From positions 343,501 to 407,500 of the forward strand of contig JAWDGP010007472.1 in the NCBI GenBank assembly GCA_033675545.1: a DNA stretch of 64,000 bases. Reading direction: 5' to 3'. The notes beneath the pieces were generated by a model. That model saw nothing but the letters and a program-made list of their open reading frames with translations. It did not search any database and was not told the DNA's origin. Position numbers and translations under genes: made by a program. How positions within the stretch are numbered: the stretch's first letter is position 1; each line of letters opens with the position of its first letter. Source of the DNA: Elysia crispata (taxonomy: Eukaryota; Mollusca; Gastropoda; Plakobranchidae). Below, one piece after another: positions 11,973-25,483 of the stretch.

Positions 11973-14900
11973 ATAGTTCCTGATGAAACCAAGATTGCTT
12001 CTCTTTCCCTCAAGTTTCTGAAAGTGAGAGTATCTATTAAACATAATGGTGATGGTCAACAACAAAACTTTTAAGCTTTCTACTTAATGTATAATGTGAA
12101 GCTATCAATTGGGAATATTAATTACTTTCCTTTAAAGATTAGATTGTTTGAAAAAGTGATTTTGATGTGTGATTAATTAAAAGAATAACAATAATAATAA
12201 TAATAGTGCTTAAGTTTTCCTTTTGATTGATTGGCTTTGCTGTTTACTACGCAAGTATAAAGAAAAGAAGGAAAAAAAAAAAGAAAAAGATTGATGAGAT
12301 CTATATTGTCGCATGATAATCAATATCAAATTTATTTGTAAAAAAAATATTACTGCTTTTGAGTAGGCAACTGTTTACCATAAAGTGAACACTAATTATT
12401 TCAAATGTTTATATGCGGTGTTCAGTGTTGTTTACAAATGTTTTAAACCACAGAGGTTGGAACATGGCTTAGTAGAGACCTTTAGTTTACACTGTTCTCT
12501 TTGTCTGCTTGTTTTCTTTACCATTCTGACAGCATGGTTCTATTTTTTTTTTAACATGCTGCCTTTAAAACACTCATTAACACCTTAGAAGTTGGATGGC
12601 AATGGACAGAACAAGTTTCTCACTGGTATTTTTATTGATAATTATATAGGGTCAGGAATAGTGCTTATAAAGAGTGTAAAAGCTTTAAGTACTGAGGACA
12701 TAGTGATCATCTATTCATCTATCTTCATCTTCACATTTGATCTAAGGCCAGTTTATTTTATTCTGGATGATATATATTGATGAGCCCCAATTTTTCAACT
12801 GAAACAGCAATTGAAAGAATTCATAATGTTTTGCATTGAATGCTTAGTGATGTGGTATCTAAAGAAGTATTTTCCTAAAACACAATATAGGCCTATTCAG
12901 AATAAAGCTGCAAGCATATTGCGTCAAGTCCATGAACAATGCACTGCATTTAATTTCTTCAGATGTTCTTATCATAGGATATGATTGGCTAGTATTCAAG
13001 ACTGGCAAAATCTGCTCTTTCAAATCACTCTAAATATCCAGAGATTTGATAAGATGGTTTAGAATGTAATGATTAATAGTGTCAAAAACTGATACAAGCA
13101 AAACAAGTACTGACAAAGTGCCTTTGTTAGTGACAGATTGTTGTGATGTTGTTAATTGAATAGATTAAATGCAGTGTCAGAACCATGCTTACTTTCGGAA
13201 GAGGGGAGAAATCTTTGTTTAAGACTAAGAGCACTATCTGTAAAATCATAGTGAAAATTGGAAACCTTTTGTATCTCTCATTCTGCTTGTAAAACACGAA
13301 AGTCTGATAATTTGAATGAAAAAGTCGTATTTTTTGTCCAATTTTTGTTTTTGACTTGCTGTATAGATAGTTCTCTTAAAAAACAAAAACAAAAAAAAAC
13401 TGCCTAGATCTTAAATGGGATGTCTGTTTGACATGCTTCAGCTGTAAAAAAACAAAACGGTGTAATTCTTATTAAGAGTGCTTTTTGTTTTAAGTGGGCA
13501 TAAATAGGTCACTTTCCTTCAGGGGAAATTATGGGAAAGCATAGGTTGTACAAAAAGTACAATATAGCTATGTGTGTAATTGATATAGCTGGGGGCTGTT
13601 TGAACTACCTTTTATAAATTGTGCTCAAGGGTTGTGGCTTAAGTTATTAATGTATGACTGTCACAATAAAAGATTAGTGGCTATTGCTCTTAGTGCTGCA
13701 AAAAAAAAAAAAAGACTTGTAGAGATAATAATACTGTAATACAAAATACAAATTAATGTCCAACATCAAGTTTATTGTAAATTAACTTTTCAAATGTATG
13801 CTTTTACAGATTATATGACATTTTGTGTGGATTTCAGATTATTCAATGAATAGTTTTGTCTCTCAAAATGGTTGATTTAAAGCAGATTTCAAAAATGTTT
13901 TATGCTTACAATCTTACTACATTCATCTCAATCTTTTCGATTAAAAAAAAAAATTGTTTGAGTGTGAATCATGGCACATGTATCAATAGTTGTTAATTTT
14001 CAATTTTTGCATCTTACTGTTTGTGATACGAATCTTCATGCCAACTGTTCTTAATTGTTGAAATAAAATATTTCATGCTTGTGGTTTAAAGATATTTCTT
14101 CTTCCATTATTGCTGTTTGAAATCATTTCAATGTGCTGTTTCAACATAAATAATTACTTTATACATAGGTGTACATTTATTTCAAGAGATTTCATTTGTT
14201 TAAAGAGTGTTTATTTAGAATCTGTTTTACAAGAATTGTACACGTTAATACCACATAAATGGCCTCTCAAACCTCTATCTCTTCGGTGACCATTTTTGTT
14301 CCATTGAGTTGTCCATTTCTGGAGCATAAGGCATATTTTTGAAATTAGAAGATTTTTTTTGTTTGCTGAGTGAAAGTGCTGAAAAGAACAAACAACTAAA
14401 AAAGTGCAAAGGTTTGCTTGAACAAGATTGAATTGAACTTTAATCTATGTTTTATAGATACTTTGTCTCATTTTGAGAAGGGAATGTTATTTTGTAGTGA
14501 AGTTGTTATCGTAATTGCTATGCTCAACATTGTTACCCCTAACTTTCCAATCCTATCAGACATAGTACAAGAAATTATTATTTGTGAAAAATTCCCCCTC
14601 ACACATATTTATCAGGATAGCTATCTTAATTTTATGACTGGGGGGTTACAGAATGCTTCAGCTTCTATTTTTCTTTTTTCTATTTTTTAAAATCAGATTC
14701 ATCAAATTATCAGTCTTCTTTTTAAACAGTAATTTTGTTTTGAATTGATGGAAGGAGCTGTTAGGCAAGACAACATTTTTTTCAAGTTCATTTGTTGATT
14801 TTTCCAGTCATTGTCAAGGAGAAAAAATATAGAAGGATATCAATAAAAAAAATTTGATTTTCAAGATAGCTTGAAAGGGTTTATTTTTTTCATCTTCTTG

Positions 14901-15021
14901 TTTAATGGTTGTAATCTTTTACTTTTCATTTTTGCCATAAAAACCTGTAATTTGCTTGATTTCATTGATTGAAACTTCTTTTCATACCGAGGAGATGAAG
15001 GTGTACTCTTTTAAATTTCAG
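11973..15021. other. long spacer between exons 8 and 9, no gene seen
   Basis: Three kilobases of AT-rich sequence with poly-A runs and scattered AATAAA/ATTAAA hexamers. No finger motif or other recognisable protein was found. An open frame at 14418-14690 lacks a recognisable family. Confidence 0.55.
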
Positions 15022-15422
15022 ATCCCGTGGATGTTTTTGATCAGTGCCATCCACTTCATAATGAACCAAGTCAAGAATATTACCATAGAAATGGTCAAGT
15101 AGAAAAATGTCAGATATGTTTGCAGACTGTCCACCAGAAAGATTTGAAAGCTCATCTCTCTGAAAACCATGGACAGCATATGCCTTTTAGTTGCCCAAAA
15201 TGTGGAAAAGGATATCTAAGTTTTCCAGGACTTTATTGGCATTTGAAAAGTCATGAAGGAAAGACTATTAAGTGCCCATTGTGTGATAAAACATTTTATA
15301 GAAACTATCATTTAAAAAGACATATGAGAGGAGTCCACAAAACAGCTCAATGCTTAAATTGTCATGCTGTTCTGAAATTAGGTCAAGAATTTGATCGGCA
15401 TGTGTTATTCTGTGTCAATTAA
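15022..15422 (+). CDS. zinc-finger alternative terminal exon 9
   Basis: Starts after atttcag in phase 1 (G|AT CCC GTG). About 133 residues: linker, short first finger (KCQIC), finger 2 (SCPKC with CGKGY), finger 3 (KCPLC; contacts R, Y, H, R) and CCHC finger (QCLNC ending HVLFC). Exon 10 begins only 67 bp after the stop with no polyadenylation hexamer between, the tightest spacing in the array. Confidence 0.9.
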
Positions 15423-15489
15423 ATGTCTACAAGTCCTCTTAATCAAGAAATGTAAAATGTCCTATACACCTTTATCAATCCTATTTCAG

Positions 15490-15803
15490 ATTATACTGCA
15501 AACCATGAGCACATACAATGTGAAATGAGACCATCGTATTCTGGATATTCTTTTAGTGACCTTCATGTGCAAGATAATGTATCTCCAACATGGGAGCTAG
15601 GAGCTCATTTTGTATCAAGAAACCCTCATCCTCAGAAAAAGGGTCAATCTGCAGCTTGTCCAATATGTGACCAGACTATTTCCAGAAAAAGGGATGTCAA
15701 GCGTCATCTAAAGACAATCCACTCAGCAGCTCAGTGTCCCAAATGTCTCCGAATCTTTAAAGCTGGTCTTCCATTCAGCCGTCACAGAGTATACTGTAAC
15801 TGA
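15490..15803 (+). CDS. zinc-finger alternative terminal exon 10 (two fingers)
   Basis: Starts after tatttcag in phase 1 (G|AT TAT ACT). About 104 residues. Only the last two fingers of the family are present: finger 3 (ACPIC; contacts R, R, D, R) and a CCHC finger (QCPKC ending HRVYC). The long linker keeps no trace of fingers 1 and 2. Closest to exon 11, which begins 101 bp downstream; an AATAAA at 15857-15862 lies in the spacer. Confidence 0.86.
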
Positions 15804-15904
15804 AGTAGGATTACGGCTCTGTGAAAAACATAATGATGTTTCCATGTTACTTCTTGAATAAAATCAAGTTCTTTTCAGAGATTTTTTGTCTTCTCTGTTT
15901 TCAG

Positions 15905-16224
15905 ATCCAGATTTGCAGCCAATTCAAATGGAACATCCAATTCATCTACAGAGAGCTGACCAAATTTTAGTGACACAATCACATAATAAAAATCAATATG
16001 AATCTCAAAGGAGGTTTCACAAACAAGGCATAGCCCCATCCAAGCAAGGCATATCTGGGATGAACACCCGACCCAGTTGTCCTGTTTGTGATAGAAAATT
16101 ATCACGAATATATGATGTTAAACGGCATCTCAGATCTGTGCATGGGTCTTGTCAATGTCCCAAATGTAACTTGATTTTGAAAGCTGGCCAAGAATATAAC
16201 CGTCATTTGGTTTACTGTCGATAG
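15905..16224 (+). CDS. zinc-finger alternative terminal exon 11 (two fingers)
   Basis: Starts after gttttcag in phase 1 (G|AT CCA GAT). About 106 residues: a Gln/Asn/His-rich linker, then finger 3 (SCPVC; contacts R, Y, D, R) and CCHC finger (QCPKC ending HLVYC). Sister of exon 10 by position and by the shared R-x-x-D helix and LKAG core; probably a local duplicate. Confidence 0.87.
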
Positions 16225-17889
16225 CTAAAACATATTTCAGGATACCAGTATTTTAAAGATCCCTTTGATGACAAATTTTTTTTTTCTTTACAATAAGTCT
16301 TGATGTGCTGTGACAAATTCACCATCTGATATTTGTTTTACAGGTGCTTGTAAAAAAAAAAGTTAATGTCTAGTTAATTGTATTCATCTCCAAAATATGT
16401 TGTTACTGTCTTGACCAGAGGATTCAAAAAGAAAAAGAAAATTATGGTACAACATGTAAATTTATTAAATAATTTATTTTAAGATTCTTTCATTTACTTC
16501 TTAAATATGCAAGCTATGTCAAGTCAAAAGTTGAAAACTATCATGCAATTGATAGTCAGTAACAAATTTAAGTGAGCAAAAAGTGAGGAATGAAATTTTT
16601 TTACACATGTGAAAAAAAACACTTGTCTTTTTTTTTGCCACTTATAGTATTGGAGTTTTGTAAGCTTTCAGGAGCATTCTTGAAAATTTTAATTAAAGTT
16701 TTAAAAAAATTGAATGGGTGATATTTTGTAATATTTTTGTCAAATATTAAGTTTTAATTTTGGATATCTGAGCAAAAAAAAAAAACAACAAAACTTAAAG
16801 GCTAAATATAATCCATTTACATGTATGTATGAAAATTCCTTACTTGGATTCTCCTCATCAAACTCTATTTTAGTAAGAGTCTGGCCCTGTGTTTATATAA
16901 TGACCAAGAAAACTAGACCTGATGATTTTCCAGCTGTTTTGAGGTGTTGTCATAAAATATGCTCTGATTTCTTTATAAATGTACTAAAGAAATTAACCCT
17001 ACTAGCTGCTGTAGAAATTCACACCAAAAAGTGTCAGTTGTTAGTAAGAAAAAATGAGGAAGTGTCAAAGCAAAATGGTTTGCCAATGTGATACATATGG
17101 TGAATAGGCCTGCATGTATATAAAGCCAATTTTTAACTTGAAATGTTATTATGATCACTCAATGCTGTTTAGTTGAAACTGTTACTATTCTTTTTTTTTA
17201 TATTTTGGTCACACTTTGGCATCATAAAACATTTTTGTTAAGAAATATCAAAATCTTTGTGGATGAGAATACAGTTAAGGTTTTCATGTTGCCATTATTT
17301 GAATGTATGCTAACCATTACATGTGTATTTTTTAAGTCAAAGTATTAGGTAATTATATAATAATGAGTAAGTGAGATCTCTTAGCTGGTCTAGAAGCTTG
17401 AGAGTGTATACCTTTTTCAATAACGTTTTGCTTACACATGACATGCTTTTCTTGGGATGGATAGGGCGCTGGTCTATTACAAACGATTACATGTATCCCC
17501 CTTTAAGCTGGTACCTACAGTTACATCTGCATCTGGGTGGAATAAAGAAAATCATGTAATTGTCTTTACCAAGAGCACAATGCAGATGCAAGCTTCAGGA
17601 TTTGAACGCTTAATCTCCCAAGCACAAATACCCTTAGCTGTCAGCTGCAAATGCTGCTATCATATTATTTTCTATGAAACCTTATTCAGTTTTTAGAATC
17701 TTTTAAATAACACGGGGAAAATGTGCTGCTCATTGAAAATATTGGCAGTCACAATAATCAAAACTTTGTTAACTTAACAATATATTCTTATTCATATAAG
17801 TTATACAGTTAAAGATCAACTATATCATGCTACAGGTAATGTGCTTTCTAGCAAAAAATGAAAGTTGAAAAAAAATTGTTTAATTTCAG
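16225..17889. other. spacer between exons 11 and 12
   Basis: AT-rich and mostly featureless apart from the dispersed-repeat copy at 17450-17660 listed separately. No coding block is supported. Confidence 0.55.
17450..17660 (-). repeat. SINE-like dispersed repeat copy
   Basis: Contains the ordered motif ctgggtgg, then a cttt..caagagcacaa block, then aggatttgaacg, an arrangement I recall from tRNA-related repeats scattered through marine invertebrate and fish genomes. The aggatttgaacg block is a reverse-complement Pol III B-box, so a tRNA-like head would be on the minus strand. Assigned from memory of the pattern, not from alignment. Confidence 0.45.
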
Positions 17890-18296
17890 ATCACTCTGTG
17901 TCTATGAACCAGATTGAACAAAGAACTCAACAGGTTGGGAGCAGCTCAGCTCTTGAGACTGGGCTTTACTATCAAGAGTCATTTGCGGAAAATCCTGGAT
18001 CAAACATCCTCACATCACAGAAATCCTCACAAAATGTGGCTTGCCCTTTTTGCTCCTCATTTTTACCAGAACACCTTCTCAAACCGCACATATCAAGGTG
18101 CCATGGCTACACTATGCCATATTCTTGCAAAGTGTGTGGGCGTGGCTACCTTAGCAATGCTGGCCTGTATTATCACATGGCAATTCATAGTGGAAAGGCT
18201 AAAGAATGCCCAGTCTGTGGCAAAACATTCACTAGAAATTTTACCCTAAACAGGCACATGAGGGAGGCACATATGCATGTTTTAAAAAATCCTTGA
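17890..18296 (+). CDS. zinc-finger alternative terminal exon 12
   Basis: Starts after atttcag in phase 1 (G|AT CAC TCT). About 135 residues: Ser/Gln-rich linker, short finger 1 (ACPFC), finger 2 (SCKVC with CGRGY), finger 3 (ECPVC; contacts R, F, T, R) and a short tail. The CCHC finger is missing; the frame stops where it should begin, and no displaced copy is visible downstream. AATAAA at 18595-18600. Confidence 0.87.
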
Positions 18297-20094
18297 GTTA
18301 GGAAAAAAAGATCCAAACGAGAAATGATCATGATAATTCTTGATATATTGACTGATTTACTGAGGGCAAAGAAAAAGCACAATGATTTCCTGAAATGTGT
18401 GAAGATGAAAACTACATATATGTTGTACTTGTGAATTTAATTGGTTTGTTGTTCCACAATTCACTATAAACATTCTAATATTTTCTATTCATCATTGTGA
18501 TAACTGATGTGTTAAGTTTGTCTCATTACAGGTTAACTGCATATGTTGCTACAAATTTCAAAATTTGATTTATGATTTTTATATCTACACACTGAATAAA
18601 GGAGACTTACATCAACATCTCCTTAAAGAAATGAGATGGTGACCTTAGTTTTGACCATTTAAAGCACTATGAAAAGTAACCAATTCTAAGACAAGTATTT
18701 AAATTTTTTCTTAAGATTGTTTGATTTAAGAGTCATTTGATTTCTTGTTCACATTTGTTCGTGATTTGTCTCTGTATTGTTATGACTGCTTAAGCTTTTA
18801 ATATTATGAACTGAAGTTGATCTTTTGTGTAAGAGAAGAAAATTGATACATATTTTTAACAAATGGTTACTCTGGAAATGTATGAATATGTTCTGAAAAT
18901 CATTTGCCTATTTTTAATAAAAATGTCATAAAAAACAATGAAATAAGTTCAATTTTTTAAATGCCTTTTATATTGGAATTTTGACTTGAATAACAATTGC
19001 CTTATAGAAAATGTTAAAACTTTTATGTTTTTTTTTTTATTGAGGAAAGCATGTTTTTTTTTTTTTTTTTTTTTTTAATTAAATATTGTATGAACCAATA
19101 TCTTACTGAGCCTTTAATAATCCTTCCCAACCTATGGATAAAAGAAAGTCTCTCTTATCTAAATGTTAAACCAAACTTTTTTTTGACTTCTTATGATTTA
19201 GAATTGAAAAACTTATTCAAAATTGCTCACAGTTTTGAGAAAAAATAATTAATGGATCTGGTGTTCTAACTCAAAAGATTTTGTTTCTTTGTTCAAAATA
19301 ATGTGAAGACTTATCCTATGGACTGGCAGATTCCTCAAAATAATACCCTCTAATTCATTTCATGTTAACTTTGAATAACAGGGGCTGCTTTGTGTAAAAT
19401 TATGTGTTTTTATTATGTTTCAGGAAGGATACAATACTGATGGTGATTGATCTATATATAGAACCACCAAAGAGTCCTCATTTCTGTTCTTAAATACTAT
19501 ATTGACATCATGTTCAAAATCTGGACCAAAATTCTTAATACTCTTTAGCACCAAATTATCGTTTATTAGTTTTAATTCAACACTTTATCCAGTAATGGTC
19601 CTGCAGAACGTTATTAAAAATTATTTTTTTGTATTTTTATTTTTTTTTTTAAGGGAGACCTGAATTAGAAAAACATAAGGGATGTAGTGTGAAAAATCAT
19701 CTAGTATTTGCATCTATCATAGATCAATAAAAATATAAAACTTGAAATAAATGATGAGCTTTCAAAAACAGCTCAAGCCTTACATCTTGCATAGAATGCT
19801 TTCGTAGTGATGGAAAGGCAATCATCCACTAATTTAGCGGCCCTGAAATGAACTCTCTAGATCCAGTAGGACTGTGAACCAAAAGATTAGCAAAAATAGA
19901 GGGCTTTGAAATAATATATCAATTACATTTATACAGATTTAAGAATTTGCTATACACTCGCATTTCAAGATTTAAGCCATTTTATTTTTTAGTATGCATT
20001 TTAATATAAATAATATTAATAAATATGGAGTAAGGACAAAGTGTGCACTAGATTACATGATGGTGTTTAGTCATCATTATCTTTACGTTTTCAG
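18297..20094. other. 3' UTR and spacer, no gene seen
   Basis: AT-rich with long poly-T runs (about 19053-19077) and an AATAAA at 18595-18600. Nothing protein-like was recognised. Confidence 0.55.
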
Positions 20095-20579
20095 AGCACA
20101 ATTCGACTAAGCAACAAGACATCTTCAGTTTCAAGGCCATAAATCTCAAAACTCGTCATGAGATGTTCTCTACCGGATCTTTGGCAACATCTCTCTCAGG
20201 ATCAAGTGAAAAATTGAATGCCAAGTCTTCAAAGACCTTACCAATATCCCCACGTTCTATCAATTGCTCTCACTGCGGGCACCGCTTTTCTGATAATTTC
20301 TCTTTGAATGACCACCTCATTAATGTACACGGTATTACTTTTCCTTTGCATTGTCAAGTATGTGGGAAAGGTTATCAAACAAGCACTGGATTAAATCTTC
20401 ATTTGGAAATGCATAGTGGAAAATCTTACATGTGTCCGATCTGTGATAATAAGTTTACCCAGAAAGGAACAATAAGATTGCATCTTCGAAAAGTTCATAA
20501 AATGGCCCAATGTCAGACCTGTCTGGCTGTGTTCAGGGTTGGGGATGAATTTAACCAACATGTATTACATTGTCGTTGA
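20095..20579 (+). CDS. zinc-finger alternative terminal exon 13
   Basis: Starts after gttttcag in phase 1 (G|AG CAC AAT). About 161 residues: linker of about 60 residues, fingers NCSHC, HCQVC (CGKGY), MCPIC (contacts Q, G, T, L) and CCHC finger (QCQTC ending HVLHC). AATAAA at 20718-20723. Finger 3 belongs to the Q-K-G group with exons 14 and 15. Confidence 0.9.
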
Positions 20580-22520
20580 TCGTATAAAATCTCAAGAGGT
20601 ATTATTTTCAGTTTAATTAGTTTAAATACATGTAATGTTGTTTCATATCAATTTCATGACTTCCTTTAACAAGGTGCATTTAGCTTGTTTAGTTCTAAAA
20701 ATCTAAGGCAATAGTGCAATAAAATCCTGAAGATCTTGTTTTGGTTAATAGTAAAACTATTTTTTCCTTCCATGAACTTTGTTCAAACAAATACGCTGTA
20801 CAAACAAAAATGGTTTTTACATTGTCGAGCATTCCAAAATGAATTAACAATTTGTTACATGTTAAATCAAAGACAAAGAAATGCGTTAAAAGTATTATTT
20901 GATACTTGGAGCTCAGCATCATCTGAACAATGCTAAAGAGGAAAAAATCGAGTGAAATCAGATAACCTTTATTTTTGCTCTAGTCTGATAAAGATGAAAT
21001 TAAACACTCTGGGTTAAGTGGATGAATCTTGTCTTTCAAAATTTTATGTACTCTTATTAAGAATAGATATTTTCATGAGGTAATAGAAGATTGACAGGTT
21101 CTACTCTTTGGTACCGTAAACAGGTACTATCTTTTCAGCTTTCTTCCCCAGCATCTAATACTAAAAGTTATAACACATTGAATGATTTAAACTTATTTAA
21201 AAAAGTGAAGTCATTGGTAAATTTTGTTGCACATGGCATTGATATGGGGATTCTTAGATTACTTTGCGGTCTGAGATTGACTTAACAGTACTGAAAACAG
21301 TACTGTAGATAATCAATGGAGCAAGAAAGTATTTTTTTTGTTCCAAAGACAATTATTTTTTTACCATCTTAAAATAATTATCTTGATGCCATATAGAAAA
21401 TTTATGAAATTTATGTGGTGATTGACCTCTGAACCAAATAAATTTGACTTTTTAGAAAGATAACCATTTCTTAAGTCATTAATGTATTATGCAAATGTAG
21501 TGAAAGAATCCATACTAGGGTAACACATGCATTGACAGAAATTACCTCTTAGGGAATTAAGTTAATTTCATTCACTGCATTTGGAATGGGGAGAGAACAA
21601 AGTACCCATTATCTGGTAGGAATGAAGCTTGAAAAGCATTTGATTAAGTCAGAATTGAAGAGAGATTTTCTGAGTCCAACTTTCTTATTTGTAAGAATTT
21701 CAATTTTGCTGACATTACTAACCATTTATATGCATTCTGGTTTTGAATATGAATCTGATGATCACAATTTTTAAGTAATTGCATGTTTGATATTGTGTTG
21801 TTGTATCAAAAGTGGTACTTTATTTCAATGGGATAAAAGTATATGGAGTCAAAATGTTTTTTTTCCAATGCTTTCAAAGTTGTAATAATTTAAAAATACA
21901 ATTTTACCAACTAAAACAATTTCAGCAATTCATAAAGACAGCAAATTAGTTCCATCTGATTTGCTCTGAATACAAATTATTTTTAATTCCTGCTATCTGT
22001 TTCATAAAATTAACAAGGCCCTAATTGGGGAATTCCTTTGTATACCTATGATTTTGTGATGTTAGATTCTTTCCAGTACGGAGTTTAATGAAATACTGAG
22101 AGATACCCGATGATATGTTGATCTGACTCTGGCCTGATTGATTTGAAAAGTGGAAGGATCCTATACTTTATCCTTTTGTTAGAAGTTTGGTTTTGTGAAG
22201 CAGTTTCTTTTCTTTGTTAATATTGATTGTTTCTATTGCAAGGATTATTTTGGCATTTTTAAAGTGCTTATAAAGTTGCTTGCTACACTCAGGATGTTCA
22301 AGGAAGGAAAATACAATGACCTTCTTCACCTTACTTAGAAACATTTCATTGTTCAGTAGATTCCAGAGGACAATAATAGATTTTTTCACAATAGAAAATA
22401 TACGTTCTTGAAATACTTGTCTCCTTTTTTTTGTTAACTTTATCTAACAGGATTGGCATGTAGGATTTTTTGTAGAAAGAAAACATTGTATGACCCTCTT
22501 TTTTTCTTTTGTTGTTACAG
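20580..22520. other. 3' UTR and spacer, no gene seen
   Basis: AT-rich with an AATAAA at 20718-20723. Open frames here are short and of no recognisable family. Confidence 0.55.
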
Positions 22521-23011
22521 ATTCATTGAGGCACAACTCAAATCAAATAATGCCTGATAGTTGTGAGACTGCCAGCTTGGGGGAGAAGCACAAAATCTCT
22601 AACCAGCCACCAGGTGGTTCATATTTCATACATTCAAAGCTTGCAAGTGAAAAAATATTCAGATCAGGCCGATTAAAACAGTATAAATGTTCCTATTGTT
22701 CAGCAATTTGGTCGAGTAAATTTCAATTAATGAGTCATGTGTCAAATTGTCATGGTGATAGTCTGCCCTATATATGTTCACTTTGTGGGAAAGGTTATCA
22801 TACTCCTCGTGGTCTGGCTCTCCATATCCAAGCACATGAGGGACGATCTTTTCCTTGTCCTCTTTGCTCCACCAGGTTTTCTCAAAAAGGAATAGTGAAA
22901 AGGCATTTGCAGAACATTCATAATGCCACCCAATGTTCAATATGTACAGGAATATATCTCCTGGGAGAGGAGTTTAACAAGCATGTGTTAGATTGTCGGC
23001 CTAATACATAA
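22521..23011 (+). CDS. zinc-finger alternative terminal exon 14
   Basis: Starts after gttacag in phase 1 (G|AT TCA TTG AGG). About 163 residues: linker, fingers KCSYC, ICSLC (CGKGY), PCPLC (contacts Q, G, I, R) and CCHC finger (QCSIC ending HVLDC). Near-identical in layout to exon 15, sharing the DSLRH start, the HGDSLPY linker and the KRHLQNIHNATQCS stretch. A polyadenylation hexamer (23010-23015) overlaps the stop codon, implying a very short 3' UTR. Confidence 0.92.
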
Positions 23012-23666
23012 TAAAGTGCTACATAACAAAATTTCAGTGCAGTGCCTCTCTGTCAATAGGCTGTTCCACAGCTAAGAGGGAAATCACTTTAGAGTTATAC
23101 ATGTAATAGAATTGAGATAAAACTTATGAGTAACTTATATTTAACATTAACCCCTCATACATTTATGTATTTTTTTTTTAGCCTTTAACCCTTTAATAAG
23201 TGAATAGCGGTATATGAAGTTCTTGTAGAACTTTGTGTCAAACAACCAAAATATTTCTTTGATTTGCTAGAACATGCTTTTAATTGAACATTCTTTGTAG
23301 CTAGATATTGCATTAGTGATAGAAGTAGATGAAATTCTGTTCGATAAAAAAAATAGGTCTGCAAGTTGGATGGGATATAACTTAAGTTTCAGTTCTCATT
23401 GTTGGGCATCTCGACATTTTGAAATTTTATGCTGTTTATGTTATGCTTTAACTTGAGGATGACATTTGACAATGTTATTAAATGTCTTAGATGTACTGTT
23501 CCTTTCTGTTTATGGAGTTTTCATGTATGTGATGAGAAGTATTGTTAGCTTGTCCATGAAATGAAATGTCATTATAAAAAATCTGTTGTGCTGATGAATC
23601 TGTAGCAATTTATTTATTTTGTGTTGAAGTTACAGCTTGTACAAATGTACTGGAGCATTGTTTACC

Positions 23667-23714
<48 letters not shown>

Positions 23715-24247
23715 ATGTAAAGACCTTTTTTGGTAAGACAAAATGGAAAATTTGATCTTGCAATACATGTGATGTGCTGAGATGTGCTTTTATCTTTCTA
23801 AAATAAGCAAGCTTATCAGGCAAATCATAATGAAAATACTCATTAACCTGAATTTCTCAGAATTTGAATTGCATCATCAGGTTTCAAGCAGCATAACATA
23901 AGTGGTTCATTGTCTCAAGTTCCAAGTGACATTAAGTTCCTAACTCAGAAGGGTGGAAAGATTTCTTCATTCAGAAGTCAAAGTAAAAGAAATGTAATAA
24001 AGCTTTGAGTAAAATTGTGGTCATGTTTATAGTTACGTTCTTTTTTTTCTTTTTCATCTTTTTCAATAATCAGTCTAGTGCCACTGCAAATTAACACCTT
24101 CACTTCCTAATGTTTCATAACTTTTTTCATAATTTTTTTTTAACATAATAGCTATCTGGCGTATTTTTAATGAGTTTTTATTTAATTTTTGTCTATTCTG
24201 AAAATGCTTTAATTTATAACAGTCAAAATAACAACAAAAACAAACAG

Positions 24248-24249
<2 letters not shown>

Positions 24250-24324
<75 letters not shown>

Positions 24325-24325
24325 G
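24250..24325. repeat. (AAT)n microsatellite
   Basis: About 25 near-perfect AAT units, degenerating on the right into AGT variants and an inverted ATT stretch. Confidence 0.95.
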
Positions 24326-24954
24326 TAATAGTAATAACTACTATTATTATTATTTCAAAGACTTAAAATTAATGAAAGCTCACACTACAGAAATGAACAC
24401 TGTGGTGATTGTACCTCAAAAAATGTTAATGATAATCATTTGGCTTAAAGATTACATGTATTTAAAAACAAAATCTAAAACATAGTCATAATCATTTCAA
24501 TGATAGTCAAAACAGAATTTTGGAACCGTCCTTGTAATTTAAATTTTGGTGTAATTGTGATGAACATAATAGATTTTCAGTTGAGCTTTAAATACATGTA
24601 TTCAGTTTGATATGTTCTTTGGTAAAACATTCCATTGATCAGCTGCCAGAGATGGCATTAGCAGCACTCTCTGATCAATGGTTTTAACTTAAGTTCATAT
24701 CTTCTTTTACTTTTAAGAATTTCAAGTTTGATGGACTGATCTAATGAGCTCTTATATTAGTTATAAATAGGTCTTTCAACTGTGTCAGGTGGTTTGGATC
24801 ATTTAAATGTTGGTATGCTATCATGGCAATTTTTTACTTGATGAGTGATCTGTTCATGTTTGAGAATCGCCACAGGCCTAATGTGTTTTTCTTGGAGAGT
24901 TCCATGCTGAGTTTGGCACTGCCAGCATTTTATCGTACTTGTAATTCATCAAAA

Positions 24955-25098
<144 letters not shown>

Positions 25099-25396
25099 GA
25101 ACATGAGGTTTTTAATGTTATATTGATTTTTCAACAATATAGAAAATTGTAGTTATAGGTCCCTTTTTAAACGTGAGTTATTTAAAGTAGACCTTAATGT
25201 TTAAAAGAAGAAGCCTGCAAGTATACCATTTTGCTTTTCTCTTGGAATAAATTCATGAATAAAAGTTTGACAAACTTCTCACGCGTCTTTAATTTGAAAT
25301 TTCCACTTGTAAAGTCTCTTGCCCCTCTGTTTTTTTTTTTTTTTTTTAAATCTCTGTCATCTTGTTTAATATTTCACACCCCCCGCCCCCCTTTCC

Positions 25397-25397
<1 letters not shown>

Positions 25398-25482
<85 letters not shown>

Positions 25483-25483
25483 C
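25398..25483. repeat. (TC)n microsatellite
   Basis: Perfect TC/CT dinucleotide run following a C-rich patch. Confidence 0.97.
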
